Source: Neopusillimonas aromaticivorans (GTDB taxonomy: Bacteria; Pseudomonadota; Gammaproteobacteria; Burkholderiales; Burkholderiaceae_B). Taken from it: a stretch of DNA of 64,000 bases. The notes beneath the pieces are model-generated. The model made no database searches. It had not been told where the DNA came from and saw nothing but the letters and a program-made list of their open reading frames with translations. The DNA lies in the NCBI RefSeq assembly GCF_030344915.1, contig NZ_CP128233.1, positions 806,001 to 870,000 of the forward strand, read 5' to 3'. This document shows, piece after piece, positions 40,927-50,750 of this stretch (positions are counted from its first letter, which is position 1; the number at the start of each line of letters is the position of its first letter). Both the position numbers and the translations under genes were made by a program.

Positions 40927-42345
40927 ATGGTTTTCACATCGCTTGAATTCCTGACGCTCTTCCTGCCGGGGTTCTTCATCCTGTATGGCCTGACGCCAAT
41001 CGCATGGCGTAACGTAACACTTCTGCTGGGCAGTTGGCTGTTCTACGCATGGTGGAGCCCGATGTTTCTGGTGCTGCTGATTGGCATCACATTCATTGCA
41101 TGGTTGGGTGCACTTGCCATGGAAAATGCTTGGAACGCCGAACGTCCCACACAACTGAAACGCTGGCTGGCGCTGCTGATCATCATCAATGTCGGTATCT
41201 TGTGCTGGTTCAAATACGCGAATATCTCTGTCAACACCTACAACGAGCTTGCCATCTGGCTAGGAGCCATGCCAATTGAATGGCAACGCATCGTCCTGCC
41301 TGCGGGGCTGTCATTTTTCATTTTGCAGGCTATTTCTTATCTTGTGGATGTACAACGCCGGACGGTAAAGGCCCAACCCTCATTCGTGGATTTTGCGGCC
41401 TACATTGCCATGTTCGGCCAATTGATAGCAGGTCCGATCATTCGTTATGAGTGGGTTCATCAAGATCTCGCCGACCGGATAATGAATTGGGCAAACTTCC
41501 GCCAGGGCGCCCGCCGTTTCATGATCGGCATGAGTATGAAAGTGTTGATTGCCGATACCCTTGCCCCTATCGCAGACATCGCTTTTGCCCTGCCAGAACC
41601 CAGCATGGCTGACGCTTGGTTGGGATGCGGGGCCTACACACTTCAGCTATTCTTCGATTTTGCCGGTTACAGCGCTATGGCGATCGGTTTGGGACAAATG
41701 ATGGGTTTCCATTTCCCGGAAAACTTCAACAATCCTTACCTGGCACGCAACATACAAGACTTCTGGCGACGCTGGCACCTGTCCTTGTCAAGTTGGATAC
41801 GTGATTATTTATATATTCCCTTAGGAGGGAACCGCTACGGTGTATGGAAAACCTACCGAAACCTGCTCTTGACCATGGGCATTGCCGGCCTCTGGCACGG
41901 TGGGGACAGCTGGAACTTTCTGTTCTGGGGCCTCGCACACGGAGTGGCCTTGAGTATGAACCGACTCTGGCACGAGGCAAACTGGCCCGCACTGCCCGGC
42001 GCGCTGGCCCACACACTAACGCTATTGTTCGTGATGTTAGCCTGGACCCTGTTCAGAGCAACCGATTTCAATGATGCACTGATCATGTACAAAGGCCAGT
42101 TCGGACTCAACGCACTGGCACTCGGCGACGTACTGACACTCGCCTGGCGACCCGCCCACTGGCTTGCGGCTATCGGCGGCATTGCTTGCGTCGTTGCGCC
42201 TCTGGCACAACCCTGGTTCAACCGCCAGGCCTTTGCAATCTCTTTGAGCAGCTTGCGGGGCATCTGGCCGCTGATGGCTTTCATGTTATCGTACAGCCTG
42301 CTGGCCAGTCGCGGATCCACTCCTTTTCTTTATTTTCAGTTCTGA
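40927..42345 (+). CDS. AlgI/WssH-type MBOAT O-acetyltransferase
   Basis: This 472-residue integral membrane acyltransferase has about eleven helices and transfers acetyl groups from a cytosolic donor across the membrane. The N terminus FTSLEFLTLFLPGFFILY, the MFGQLIAGPIIRYEWV block and the catalytic-His block GIAGLWHGGDSWNFLFWGLAHG identify the AlgI/DltB family. FWRRWHLSLSSWIRDYLYIP is the other invariant segment. Intact; its TGA overlaps the next ATG. In this context the acceptor is probably cellulose, as in the wss system, though the downstream EPS is an alternative. Confidence 0.93.
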   Translation: MVFTSLEFLTLFLPGFFILYGLTPIAWRNVTLLLGSWLFYAWWSPMFLVLLIGITFIAWLGALAMENAWNAERPTQLKRWLALLIIINVGILCWFKYANISVNTYNELAIWLGAMPIEWQRIVLPAGLSFFILQAISYLVDVQRRTVKAQPSFVDFAAYIAMFGQLIAGPIIRYEWVHQDLADRIMNWANFRQGARRFMIGMSMKVLIADTLAPIADIAFALPEPSMADAWLGCGAYTLQLFFDFAGYSAMAIGLGQMMGFHFPENFNNPYLARNIQDFWRRWHLSLSSWIRDYLYIPLGGNRYGVWKTYRNLLLTMGIAGLWHGGDSWNFLFWGLAHGVALSMNRLWHEANWPALPGALAHTLTLLFVMLAWTLFRATDFNDALIMYKGQFGLNALALGDVLTLAWRPAHWLAAIGGIACVVAPLAQPWFNRQAFAISLSSLRGIWPLMAFMLSYSLLASRGSTPFLYFQF

Positions 42346-43499
42346 TGAAACCTATAGATTCCGCTGACCGCACACAAGACTACCGCGTGTCCGGATCAAC
42401 CGGTGGAGCCATCGCAGCGGTGGGGATGGCTCTGCTCATGTTGATCGGGTTCGCTTTGAATCTGGACCGTTTGTTCGACAATAGTACTGAGTTAAGCGCG
42501 TCAAAAAATGACCTTTCACACATACTCGACGGTACCGCCAGCCGTGACTTTGCTGCAGATCTGGCAAAAGTCGCTCTGCCGGTTGAAGCGGCCAGGCTGC
42601 AACGTGCGGCCAGTTGGCTAACGCTGGGTGACCTGGGACCTAAAGTTCGGGAGGGCTGTACAAACTGGTTATTTCTAACCGATGAGTTGATGCCACACCC
42701 TGACGGGGAAACCGCCCGTCTGACCCGCCTGAACCAGGTCAAGAAAATTGAACAGATCCTTGCCAACCGGCAGATACGTCTGATTGTCGCTGTAGTACCC
42801 GACAAGAGCCGTATCATGAGCCAGCACTTGTGTTCACTCAAGCGCCCTGAAGGGATGACAACCCGGGCTGCAGACTGGGTAGCGCAGCTAAAGGCGGCCG
42901 GTGTAAGTGCCGTTGATCTGAGTCACCCATTGAGTCAGTCCAAACAAAATACATTCCTGCGCACGGACACCCACTGGAACCTGGCAGGTGCAGCCATTGC
43001 CGCACAGTCTGTCGCCATAGCGGCAAAGGCCGCGTCCAAAGAGCCACTCACACCTTGGCAACGACTTGAAACCGCAGTTCAAGGCTCTACCCTATGGCCA
43101 GGCGATCTGGTCAGGCTGGCCGGCCTCGACTGGCTTCCCACGAACCTTCAACCGGCCTCCGAAACAGTCCCTGAACTAACGTTCAAAAATACCTCAACCT
43201 CTCATCCAACTGACACACCACTGTCGGAAGACGGCCTCTTCGGCAACAACAACATGCCCACTGTCACATTGATTGGCAGTTCATTTTCACGGACATCCCA
43301 TTTTTCCGATTTCCTGTCACAAGCGCTTGAAACCCCTGTGGCTAATCTTGCCAAAGACGGCGGGGGCTTTTCGGGTGCTGCCCATGATTACTTGCAAAGC
43401 AGTACATTCAGGGAAACACCACCTAAAGTGCTGATCTGGGAAATTCCCGAACGCGACCTGGAAACACCGCTGAACAATGACAAGGCCTTGCCACTTTAG
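42345..43499 (+). CDS. AlgJ/AlgX-like SGNH O-acetyltransferase (WssI-like)
   Basis: This 384-residue membrane-anchored periplasmic enzyme has one N-terminal helix (GMALLMLIGFALNL) followed by an SGNH domain. The DxH dyad appears as LRTDTHWNLAG and the Ser nucleophile as TLIGSSFSRTSHF; VREGCTNWLFLTDEL is the family's opening block. AlgJ/AlgX proteins complete acetyl transfer onto the polysaccharide in the periplasm. It overlaps the MBOAT gene by one base and is intact. Confidence 0.9.
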   Translation: MKPIDSADRTQDYRVSGSTGGAIAAVGMALLMLIGFALNLDRLFDNSTELSASKNDLSHILDGTASRDFAADLAKVALPVEAARLQRAASWLTLGDLGPKVREGCTNWLFLTDELMPHPDGETARLTRLNQVKKIEQILANRQIRLIVAVVPDKSRIMSQHLCSLKRPEGMTTRAADWVAQLKAAGVSAVDLSHPLSQSKQNTFLRTDTHWNLAGAAIAAQSVAIAAKAASKEPLTPWQRLETAVQGSTLWPGDLVRLAGLDWLPTNLQPASETVPELTFKNTSTSHPTDTPLSEDGLFGNNNMPTVTLIGSSFSRTSHFSDFLSQALETPVANLAKDGGGFSGAAHDYLQSSTFRETPPKVLIWEIPERDLETPLNNDKALPL

Positions 43500-44938
43500 T
43501 GGCGCCCCAACCCCATGAATGCAACCCAGCAACCCGTCACTACGACTCTTTCACCCGGCGAGACCGGTTTTTGTCACCACGGCAGATCATTGCCATGCTG
43601 CGTGCGAGGCGACAACTTATCCTGAATGTCGCACTGCTCATATTTGCCGCAACGATCATTATCAGCCTGTTCCTTCCTCGCGTCTGGACCTCCTCGACAG
43701 ACATCTACATTGATTACCGCGAGAATGACCCGATTGCCGCTCAACGCTTGTCAGCCATGCTGGACGACAGCTACATGCAAACACAGCTTGACCTGCTCAG
43801 AAGCCAGCGTGTCGCGGAAACAGTCATTGAACAACTGAACCTGCGTGAACTACCCGACTATCGCATCACAGCGAATAACGATGGCGACGAAAAGGCCAGC
43901 CAACAGCTGATCAAGCAACTGATGGAAAACATCGAAGTTCAGCGCCTCAAGGGGAGCCGTGTCGTGACCGTCGCCTTCAACGGCCGATCACCCGGTCAGG
44001 CTCGCGACTATGCCAACGCCATTGTCGAAGCTTATATCGACCTTGGCGAGCAAATGTCGTTTACTGCGGCGCGCAGTCGGTTCGAACAATACAACGCCCA
44101 GCTCGAGCAACTGCGCAAAGAAGTCGATACGGTACAAAACAACCTGACGGCCTACCAGCAGACCAATGACATCTTGAATGTCCAGGAGCATGGCGATCAG
44201 GACACCCAGAAACTGAACGAAATGACCAAAACGCTGATTTCGCTGCAAAGCGCCCTTCAGGAAGCCCGTGCCCGCCAGGATGCGACGCGCCGTATGCTGG
44301 AAGCCGGCTACAAGCCTGACGAAATTCCACTGGTCAACGAGACGTCTGTCATTAACATGCTGAAATCCCAACTAGGCTACGTCGATCGTCAACTGGGCGA
44401 CCGTCAAGGTGCGCTAGGCCCCAACCATCCATCCATTCGCGGGCTTGCCACCGAACGAGGCCAACTGCTGGCGCGAATTGAAAAAGAGGCACAAGCTGTC
44501 CTGGCAGGTGCCGACAGCAACATCATGCGCCTGAATGAGCAAATTGCCGAGATCGAAGCATCCATCAACCGTTTACGTAATACGGTACTGACCCAAATGG
44601 TTCAGCGTGACAGAATCGCCGCATTTCAGCGTCAACTGGCGGCCGCCCAACAGGTTTACAACGCAGCACTCCAAAAGTATGACTCACTCGTCATTGCCAG
44701 TAACGTCATGTCGCCCAATGTCGCGATTCTTCGAAGTGCAGAACTGCCTTCGTCGCCGAGCAAACCCAATCTTCGGGTCAACCTGATCCTGGGGCTGATG
44801 GTTGGGCTATTTGTTGCCGTGGCACTTGCGTTGCTGCTTGAATTAACGCACCGCCTGGTCAGGATCGTCGATGACATGCAAGGTGAGCCTGAGCTGCCGC
44901 TGATCGGCCATATCGGCGTCAGGGAGGCTTTGGCATGA
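43499..44938 (+). CDS. Wzz/GumC-type polysaccharide co-polymerase
   Basis: This 479-residue inner-membrane chain-length regulator has one helix near each terminus (LILNVALLIFAATIIISLFL and LILGLMVGLFVAVALALLL) and a long periplasmic coiled coil. The Wzz region has SSTDIYIDYRENDP and the Pro-rich PSSPSKPNLRVNL precedes the second helix. GTG 43499 overlaps the previous stop. However, ATG 43515 opens a convincing alternative N terminus (MNATQQPVTTTLSPGETGF) that joins the main frame if one T is missing in the run 43568-43572. The ATPase partner is encoded next, overlapping by four bases. Confidence 0.88.
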   Translation: MAPQPHECNPATRHYDSFTRRDRFLSPRQIIAMLRARRQLILNVALLIFAATIIISLFLPRVWTSSTDIYIDYRENDPIAAQRLSAMLDDSYMQTQLDLLRSQRVAETVIEQLNLRELPDYRITANNDGDEKASQQLIKQLMENIEVQRLKGSRVVTVAFNGRSPGQARDYANAIVEAYIDLGEQMSFTAARSRFEQYNAQLEQLRKEVDTVQNNLTAYQQTNDILNVQEHGDQDTQKLNEMTKTLISLQSALQEARARQDATRRMLEAGYKPDEIPLVNETSVINMLKSQLGYVDRQLGDRQGALGPNHPSIRGLATERGQLLARIEKEAQAVLAGADSNIMRLNEQIAEIEASINRLRNTVLTQMVQRDRIAAFQRQLAAAQQVYNAALQKYDSLVIASNVMSPNVAILRSAELPSSPSKPNLRVNLILGLMVGLFVAVALALLLELTHRLVRIVDDMQGEPELPLIGHIGVREALA

Positions 44939-45951
44939 AGTCACCTGTTTCCCTTTGGACCCAGACCGCTAGCGCCCCCGCTAAAGACGGCGATAGCCCC
45001 TCATCAACTCCGGGCCCTGAAGCACAAACAACAGCCCAACCCGCAACACCCGAACACACCCGGATTGGCGACTATTTCATTGATTCAGGCCGGCTAGACA
45101 GCGCAGACATCGACGCCATCATCAGAAAGCAAATGGCCAGCAATTTGCGGTTCGGTGATGCCGCCATTGCGCTGGGATTGTTGCGTGACGAGGACGTTCA
45201 GCAAGCCCTGTCAAAACAATACCACTATCCGATCGGCTCGGCAGATGCAGCCCTGGCTGAGTTCCCCATTGCCTATGCACCCCATACCCCGGAAGCTGAG
45301 GCAATCCGCAAAATACGCACCCAGTTACTGCTCAGACTGGATGCACGAAAGAACCAGACCATTGCGATTGTCAGCCCCAACAGCGGAGAGGGTAAATCGT
45401 ATGTTGCCACCAGCCTGGCACTGGCTTTCGCTCAAAACGGGCAGCGCACCCTCTTGATTAATGCCAATCTGCGTGAAGCCCAACATTCGGGTGTTCTTGA
45501 CAGCCAGCGTTTACAAGGCCTTTCGTCAGTTCTATCAAAACGCCGTCTCCTGAGCCAATGCCTTATCAGCACCAGCTTTTCCAAACTGTGTCTGCTGGAT
45601 GCCGGCCCACTGCCGCCCAATCCGGCAGAACTGTTGCTGGCACCCGCGTTGCAAAACATTTTCGACAACGTGACAGACCAGTTCGACATTGTCATTCTCG
45701 ATACACCATCAATGAACCTGTTTCCCGATGCACAACTGATCGCACAGCAGGCGGACGCCTGCCTGATCGTCGCACGCCAGGACCGTACCCCACTGAACGA
45801 TATCCGCAAAACTAAACGTATGATTCAGGCGGCGGGTGGAACAGCCATCGGAAGTATCTTCAATGAATACCATGAAGGCAACAGCCACACAGTGCAACTC
45901 TGGCTTCCAAAGATACTGCGGCGTTGGCGTAGCCGTTTTTCAAACCGTTGA
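44935..45951 (+). CDS. EpsG-like chain-length ATPase (BY-kinase family) with altered Walker A'
   Basis: This 338-residue cytosolic protein has an N-terminal MshEN-like module (about residues 45-105: IGDYFIDSGRLDSADIDAII, LRFGDAAIALGLL) and a tyrosine-kinase-type P-loop ATPase domain. Walker A is SPNSGEGKSYVATSLA and Walker B is FDIVILDTPS. The A' motif, normally DxDxR, reads LLINANLREAQ, so both acidic residues are Asn. No Tyr-rich C-terminal tail is present. It resembles EpsG of methanolan-type clusters and should partner the preceding co-polymerase; kinase activity is doubtful. Confidence 0.82.
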   Translation: MKSPVSLWTQTASAPAKDGDSPSSTPGPEAQTTAQPATPEHTRIGDYFIDSGRLDSADIDAIIRKQMASNLRFGDAAIALGLLRDEDVQQALSKQYHYPIGSADAALAEFPIAYAPHTPEAEAIRKIRTQLLLRLDARKNQTIAIVSPNSGEGKSYVATSLALAFAQNGQRTLLINANLREAQHSGVLDSQRLQGLSSVLSKRRLLSQCLISTSFSKLCLLDAGPLPPNPAELLLAPALQNIFDNVTDQFDIVILDTPSMNLFPDAQLIAQQADACLIVARQDRTPLNDIRKTKRMIQAAGGTAIGSIFNEYHEGNSHTVQLWLPKILRRWRSRFSNR

Positions 45952-45975
45952 CGCAGCACCATGCATGTCTGCTGA

Positions 45976-47322
45976 TTGCCGATGCAAAACCCTGATTTCC
46001 AACCTCCAAACATGACACCAGGCATGCGGCTTCTGGTCACGTCTTTGGTTGTTTTCAGCATGATTGTTGCGCTGATACCGACAAACCTGGCTTACCTTGA
46101 CCTGACCTTGCGACTGAGCACCGACTTTTCCGAAGGCTCCGTGGTCCGACAACTGCAACTGTCATTATTGTTTTTGATTGCCCTCTGGGTGTTTTACCGT
46201 CATTTACCTGTCAGTCTGAGATCTTTAAGAGCAGTAAACCCGTTTTTACTGCTCATTGTTCTATATTGTGCCGCGTCCGTGGTCTGGTCTCCGTATCCGG
46301 TAGTTACCCTGAAGCGCATTATCATTCTGGGCGGCCTGGTGTTGGTCGGGCTGTGTATTGCTCCTCCCATAAACAACGCAGCGCAGTTCCTTCGCACGCT
46401 GCGCATCACCCTCACCACAATTTGCGGATTGTCATTCGTCACCGCCGTTGCCCTGCCCCATATCGGGGTGGACTATGCACTGGGGGGCATGGCGCGGTGT
46501 CACGTGGCAAAAAATACGCTGGGTAGTGTCGCCAGCTATGCCACCCTGTTGTGGCTATATGAACTAACCACCAACAGCCAGCAACGCCGTATCAGCGCAT
46601 TTGGTGTAGCGTTCAGCCTTTTCATGCTGCTCATGACAAAAAGCTCAACGGCGACAGTCCTGACAGTACTGGCCTGCGGCATGTATCTTTATACTCATCG
46701 CATCTGGTTGCAAGGCAGGTACCTGAACGTTGCAATGGTGTTGTCGAGCCTTTGCACCGTGGTCCTGTTTGTGCATTTTTACTATGTCGTCAATGCGCAA
46801 CTACCCACGTGGGGAACCATTGTTGGCCCGATTGCAGCCATCTTTGACAAAGGCACCGACCTGACTGGACGGACTGAGATATGGCAAATATTGCTGTTGT
46901 CGATTAACCAGCACCTGGTCACAGGTATCGGTTACGGCGCTTTCTGGTTGGGAGCGGACAGCCCTGCCCAATTCATTGCCGACGAATTTGGCTGGATGCC
47001 GGCGCACGGCCACAACGGATATCTGGATTTGCTCAATGAACTCGGGGTTATCGGGCTGAGCCTGTTCACGGGACTTCTGATCTGGCATGCCATCAGCATT
47101 CTGCGTCTGATGCGTTTCGACCGACCGCAGGCGGCACTGCATCTGTCGATTGTTCTGATAATAATCATCAGCAATATTACCGAAACTGACTTCCTGAGCG
47201 GATCGCAATTCCAGAATCTCATGTTGTTGTTTTCGTTGATAACCGTTTCAACACAGCTGTACTGGCTACAGCGGGGCCAGGAAATTCCGCACCACCGGTG
47301 CTGGCGGGAGCATCGTTTCTGA
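45976..47322 (+). CDS. Wzy-type O-antigen/EPS polymerase
   Basis: This membrane protein of about 448 residues has some eleven helices and the large periplasmic loop of the Wzy_C/O-antigen ligase family. The signature region is TDLTGRTEIWQILL, GIGYGAFWLG and HGHNGYLDLLNELGVIGL. It polymerises lipid-linked repeat units in the periplasm. The start is TTG 45976 or the ATG two codons later. The last residues (RCWREHRF) may be off-frame, because the family usually ends soon after the final helix. Confidence 0.85.
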   Translation: MPMQNPDFQPPNMTPGMRLLVTSLVVFSMIVALIPTNLAYLDLTLRLSTDFSEGSVVRQLQLSLLFLIALWVFYRHLPVSLRSLRAVNPFLLLIVLYCAASVVWSPYPVVTLKRIIILGGLVLVGLCIAPPINNAAQFLRTLRITLTTICGLSFVTAVALPHIGVDYALGGMARCHVAKNTLGSVASYATLLWLYELTTNSQQRRISAFGVAFSLFMLLMTKSSTATVLTVLACGMYLYTHRIWLQGRYLNVAMVLSSLCTVVLFVHFYYVVNAQLPTWGTIVGPIAAIFDKGTDLTGRTEIWQILLLSINQHLVTGIGYGAFWLGADSPAQFIADEFGWMPAHGHNGYLDLLNELGVIGLSLFTGLLIWHAISILRLMRFDRPQAALHLSIVLIIIISNITETDFLSGSQFQNLMLLFSLITVSTQLYWLQRGQEIPHHRCWREHRF

Positions 47323-47352
47323 CATCATCTACGCGAAAGAAATGGTAACACC

Positions 47353-49793
47353 ATGATACCGACATTGAAGCGCACGTTTTACATCATCTGCTGCAGCCTG
47401 ATGGCCTTCTCGGGCTGCATCCAGGCCACTACGGTACAGCCCAGCGATTCATTCGCGAAAACTGACGACGGGACCAAGTACTTTCGTTTCACCATCAACG
47501 AAGACCAACTGTCCGGGGCACCCGATTTTTCCGCACTCAATCAACCAATCAACGGGACAGGACAAGTCTTCGTCAAAGGACGCCATTTCTATACCGTCGG
47601 TAAAGATACATTGCCCGGTACCGAAGACGACCAGCGCATTCGGTTTTTCGGGGTCAATCTCAGCTTTGCTGCCAATTTCCCGGCCGCCGACAAGGCTGAG
47701 GCCATGGCTAAGCGGTTACGAAAACTTGGCATTAATGCAGTACGGCTTCATCATCTTGATACGATGCCAAGCGATGAAACATCGCCACCGCGCAGTGTGC
47801 TCGGATCAGGTCCTTATCCAACCTTCAACCCTGAAGCCATTCATCGTCTCAGAACATTCATCCGTGCTCTTGCCGCGCAAGGCATTTACGTCAACCTGAA
47901 CCTGCGAGTCGGCTACCGAGTTCGCCCGGCAATTGACGGCATGCCCGCACTGGACAAAGGCCAGACCCGTGCTGCGTCGGTTGGTACGCCCATTCATGTG
48001 TATTATCCGCCGCTGATCGAGCGGCAGGAACGCTATGCCCGCGAACTGATCCGTGCTCTCGAACTTGAGCGTAACCCTGCGCTGGCCTTGGTTGAAATCA
48101 ATAACGAATCTTCGCTGTTGGCAGCCTGGCAAGGCGACGCGTGGTTCGGAGACTCCTGGAGCAATGCCATCCCATCGGCCTATGCACCAATACTGCGTCG
48201 GCACTGGGAGTCCTGGATCAAGACACACTACGGATCACTTGAGGCCGCCTGCAAAGCCTGGGACAGCTGCAACGACCCCGATGTTGCGGCCTTGCCAGCC
48301 ACCACGATCTCAGGCATGTCATCGGCAAACCCAAGCCTGGGCGAGCGTATTTCAAACCGTATCATACGACTTGGGCATGACATCGGAATAACAGCAGGCA
48401 GCTCAGACAACCCGTCACCTGTCCAGCGTTACACCTACGATTTCCTGAGCTTTCTGGCCTCAATGGATCAGGCCTACCTGGACCGCATGCACGCAGTCAT
48501 CCGTCAGGCCACCGATACACCAGTCCCGATAACCGGGACCCAAATGACATATGGTGGCATCATGAATCTGACGTCACATCAGAATATGGACTACATCGAC
48601 GACCACATCTACGTCGGTCATCACGTCTATGCCAATGGCAACCCCTGGCAATCCACTGACTGGCGTGTTCAGGATATGACAACCTCGGGAACTGGCATGG
48701 CACGTCTGCTAGGCTTGTCATTACGCCGCGCACACAACAAGCCCTTTGTTGTCAGTGAGTTCAACCAGCCATTTCCAACGCCCGGAGGCAGTGAAATTCT
48801 TCCTCTGATGGTTGCCGTAGCTTCGGTGCAAGACTGGGACGGGCTGTTTCTCTACCGTTATGATGACAGCCTTGAGAACAAAGAAGCACCGTGGTACTTT
48901 TCGCTCAGCGGCGATTGGGGTAAGTATGCGCTTACGGCACAAAGCGCACACCTGTTCCGTGCCTTCCTGATCCCGCGGGCAGCAACCGACACGCCTTTAC
49001 CGCTGTCGATAAAAGACCGGCTTTTTATCGGAACCCAGGGTCACATTCGTACGCTCACTCTTGAAAAACACCTGGAACAACACTTTGGCCTGCCGCTGCA
49101 AAGTGCCTGGACCAACCGCCTGTCTCAGGCCGTCCTTGAAAAAGACGAGCCCCCACGCGTGTCACCCACCCCTCGTGGCACAAACCAAGCCACAATCAAT
49201 CCTCACGTTCAGCATGACGAAGCTGCCGCACGAGTTATCCTGAATACACCGGAGGCATGGGGAATCTTTGGCAAACTCGATACTCTGAACCCCATAAAAA
49301 GTGCATCATTCGCCATCAGAAACACCACAAAACGTGACCAAAGCGTGCAGTTGCTGGTAACACCGCTAGACCGCCACACCCTGCAGCAGTCCCGGCATCT
49401 GCTGGTCAGCCTGGGCAGTGATACCGCAGGCTCACAACCAGGATCGATACCGCCCCGCCCTAAAGGCCTGATTCCTTATCCCGGACGACCCGGGTGGCTA
49501 ACGCTTGAGCCTGACCCGCTGACCAAAGGCCGTTCAGCAATGCTGTCTGCCCACCCCCATCATGGCTCAAGCGCACAGGCATTGAACTGCAACTACCCTA
49601 TACAACAGACCAACTGATCATTTACCCGCTCAACGGCTCGGGTAAACGCTTACCTGCCTTACCCGATAACTTAATGCGCCCGGACCCGCACTCGGGGGCA
49701 ACATGGGTCAGCCTGCACGGCAGTCCTGAAACCGCCAGTCCCTGGTACGAAGTTGTGATTAATCCCGACGTTCAAACGCACTCAAGGCCATGA
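47353..49793 (+). CDS. Secreted glycoside hydrolase of clan GH-A type, frameshifted near the end
   Basis: This exported protein of about 813 residues has a signal ending near SGCIQA. Its TIM-barrel hydrolase domain opens RFFGVNLSFAANFP and LGINAVRLHHLDTMP. The likely acid/base Glu is in ALVEINNESSLL and the nucleophile Glu in FVVSEFNQPFPTPG, as in GH5/GH39/GH42-like enzymes. A beta-sandwich C-terminal region follows. The raw frame stops at 49617; one added base at the five-C run 49554-49558 extends it to 49793, where its TGA overlaps the next ATG. By analogy with PslG it may trim the EPS; the exact GH family is unsure. Confidence 0.8.
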
Positions 49794-50750
49794 ACCAGCA
49801 CGCCATACGCCCCACCCCCGATCTGTCCTGCGATGCCCGCGTGAGCATCTGCATGGCTACCTACCAGCGCCGCGATCAGCTAGCGCAGCTGCTACAAGAG
49901 CTAGCCAACCAAACACGTACTCCTGACCAGATTGTCATTGTGGACAATGACGCCCAAGGCAGTGCGCGCGCGGTTGTAGAACTCTTTGCAGCCGAGCAGC
50001 AAGGCCGCATGGATGTCGTGTATGCCATCCAGCCAGAAAAGAATATTGCCCTGACTCGCAACATGAGTGTCGCACTGGCAACGGGGCCATGGCTGGCCTT
50101 TATTGACGACGATGAGTGCGCACCCGTCGACTGGCTGAAAACCTTGCTGATCTGTGCAGAGACCCATCAAGCACCAGGGTACTGGCACCCGTCATTCCCA
50201 TAATTCCTGCTGACGCCCCCGGATGGATCAAACGTGGCAGCCTTTACGAATGTCCACGCATGACAACCGGTACCGTTGTACCCCTGAACACCATGCGGAT
50301 CGGCAATGCCCTGCTGCACCGATCAATCCTTGACGATGAACCCCAGCCCTTCGACCCGTCTTACGGTGTCACTGGGGGTTCGGATAGTGACCTACTGACA
50401 CGATTGGCTCAAAAAGGGTACGCATCATCTGGTGTGACGAAGCGCTGGTTGACGAGCCGGTTGATCGCAAACGCATGAAGCTCGGTTGGATTCTAAGGCG
50501 TGCCATGCGAGGAGGCCAAGATTACGCTCGCCATTTCCTGAAGGGGCGGCTTACGGATAGCCCGCCCTCATGGACACGACGCCTGCTGTTTTTTATCCGC
50601 GCCTTGGTGCAAATGGGGGTAGCCGGCATGCTGACTATTATTTCCCTGCCCTTTGGCCGGCATCATGCAGCCCGTTGGCTGGCTAAAACATGGGCGAATT
50701 TCGGCAAACTGGCAGTACTGTCAGGCTGGCTCTACCGAGAATACGCGTGA
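49790..50750 (+). CDS. Family 2 glycosyltransferase, frameshifted
   Basis: This GT-A enzyme of about 320 residues starts VSICMATYQRRDQLAQLLQEL, with IVIVDNDA and the DxD-type FIDDDECAP metal site. A C-terminal part has PFDPSYGVTGGSDSDLLTRL, and a membrane-associated tail contains FFIRALVQMGVAGMLTIISLPF. Frames change near 50170 and near 50425; the last joins at WCDEALVDEPVDRKRMKLGW. It probably adds one sugar to the lipid-linked EPS repeat unit. It overlaps both neighbours by a few bases. Confidence 0.82.
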
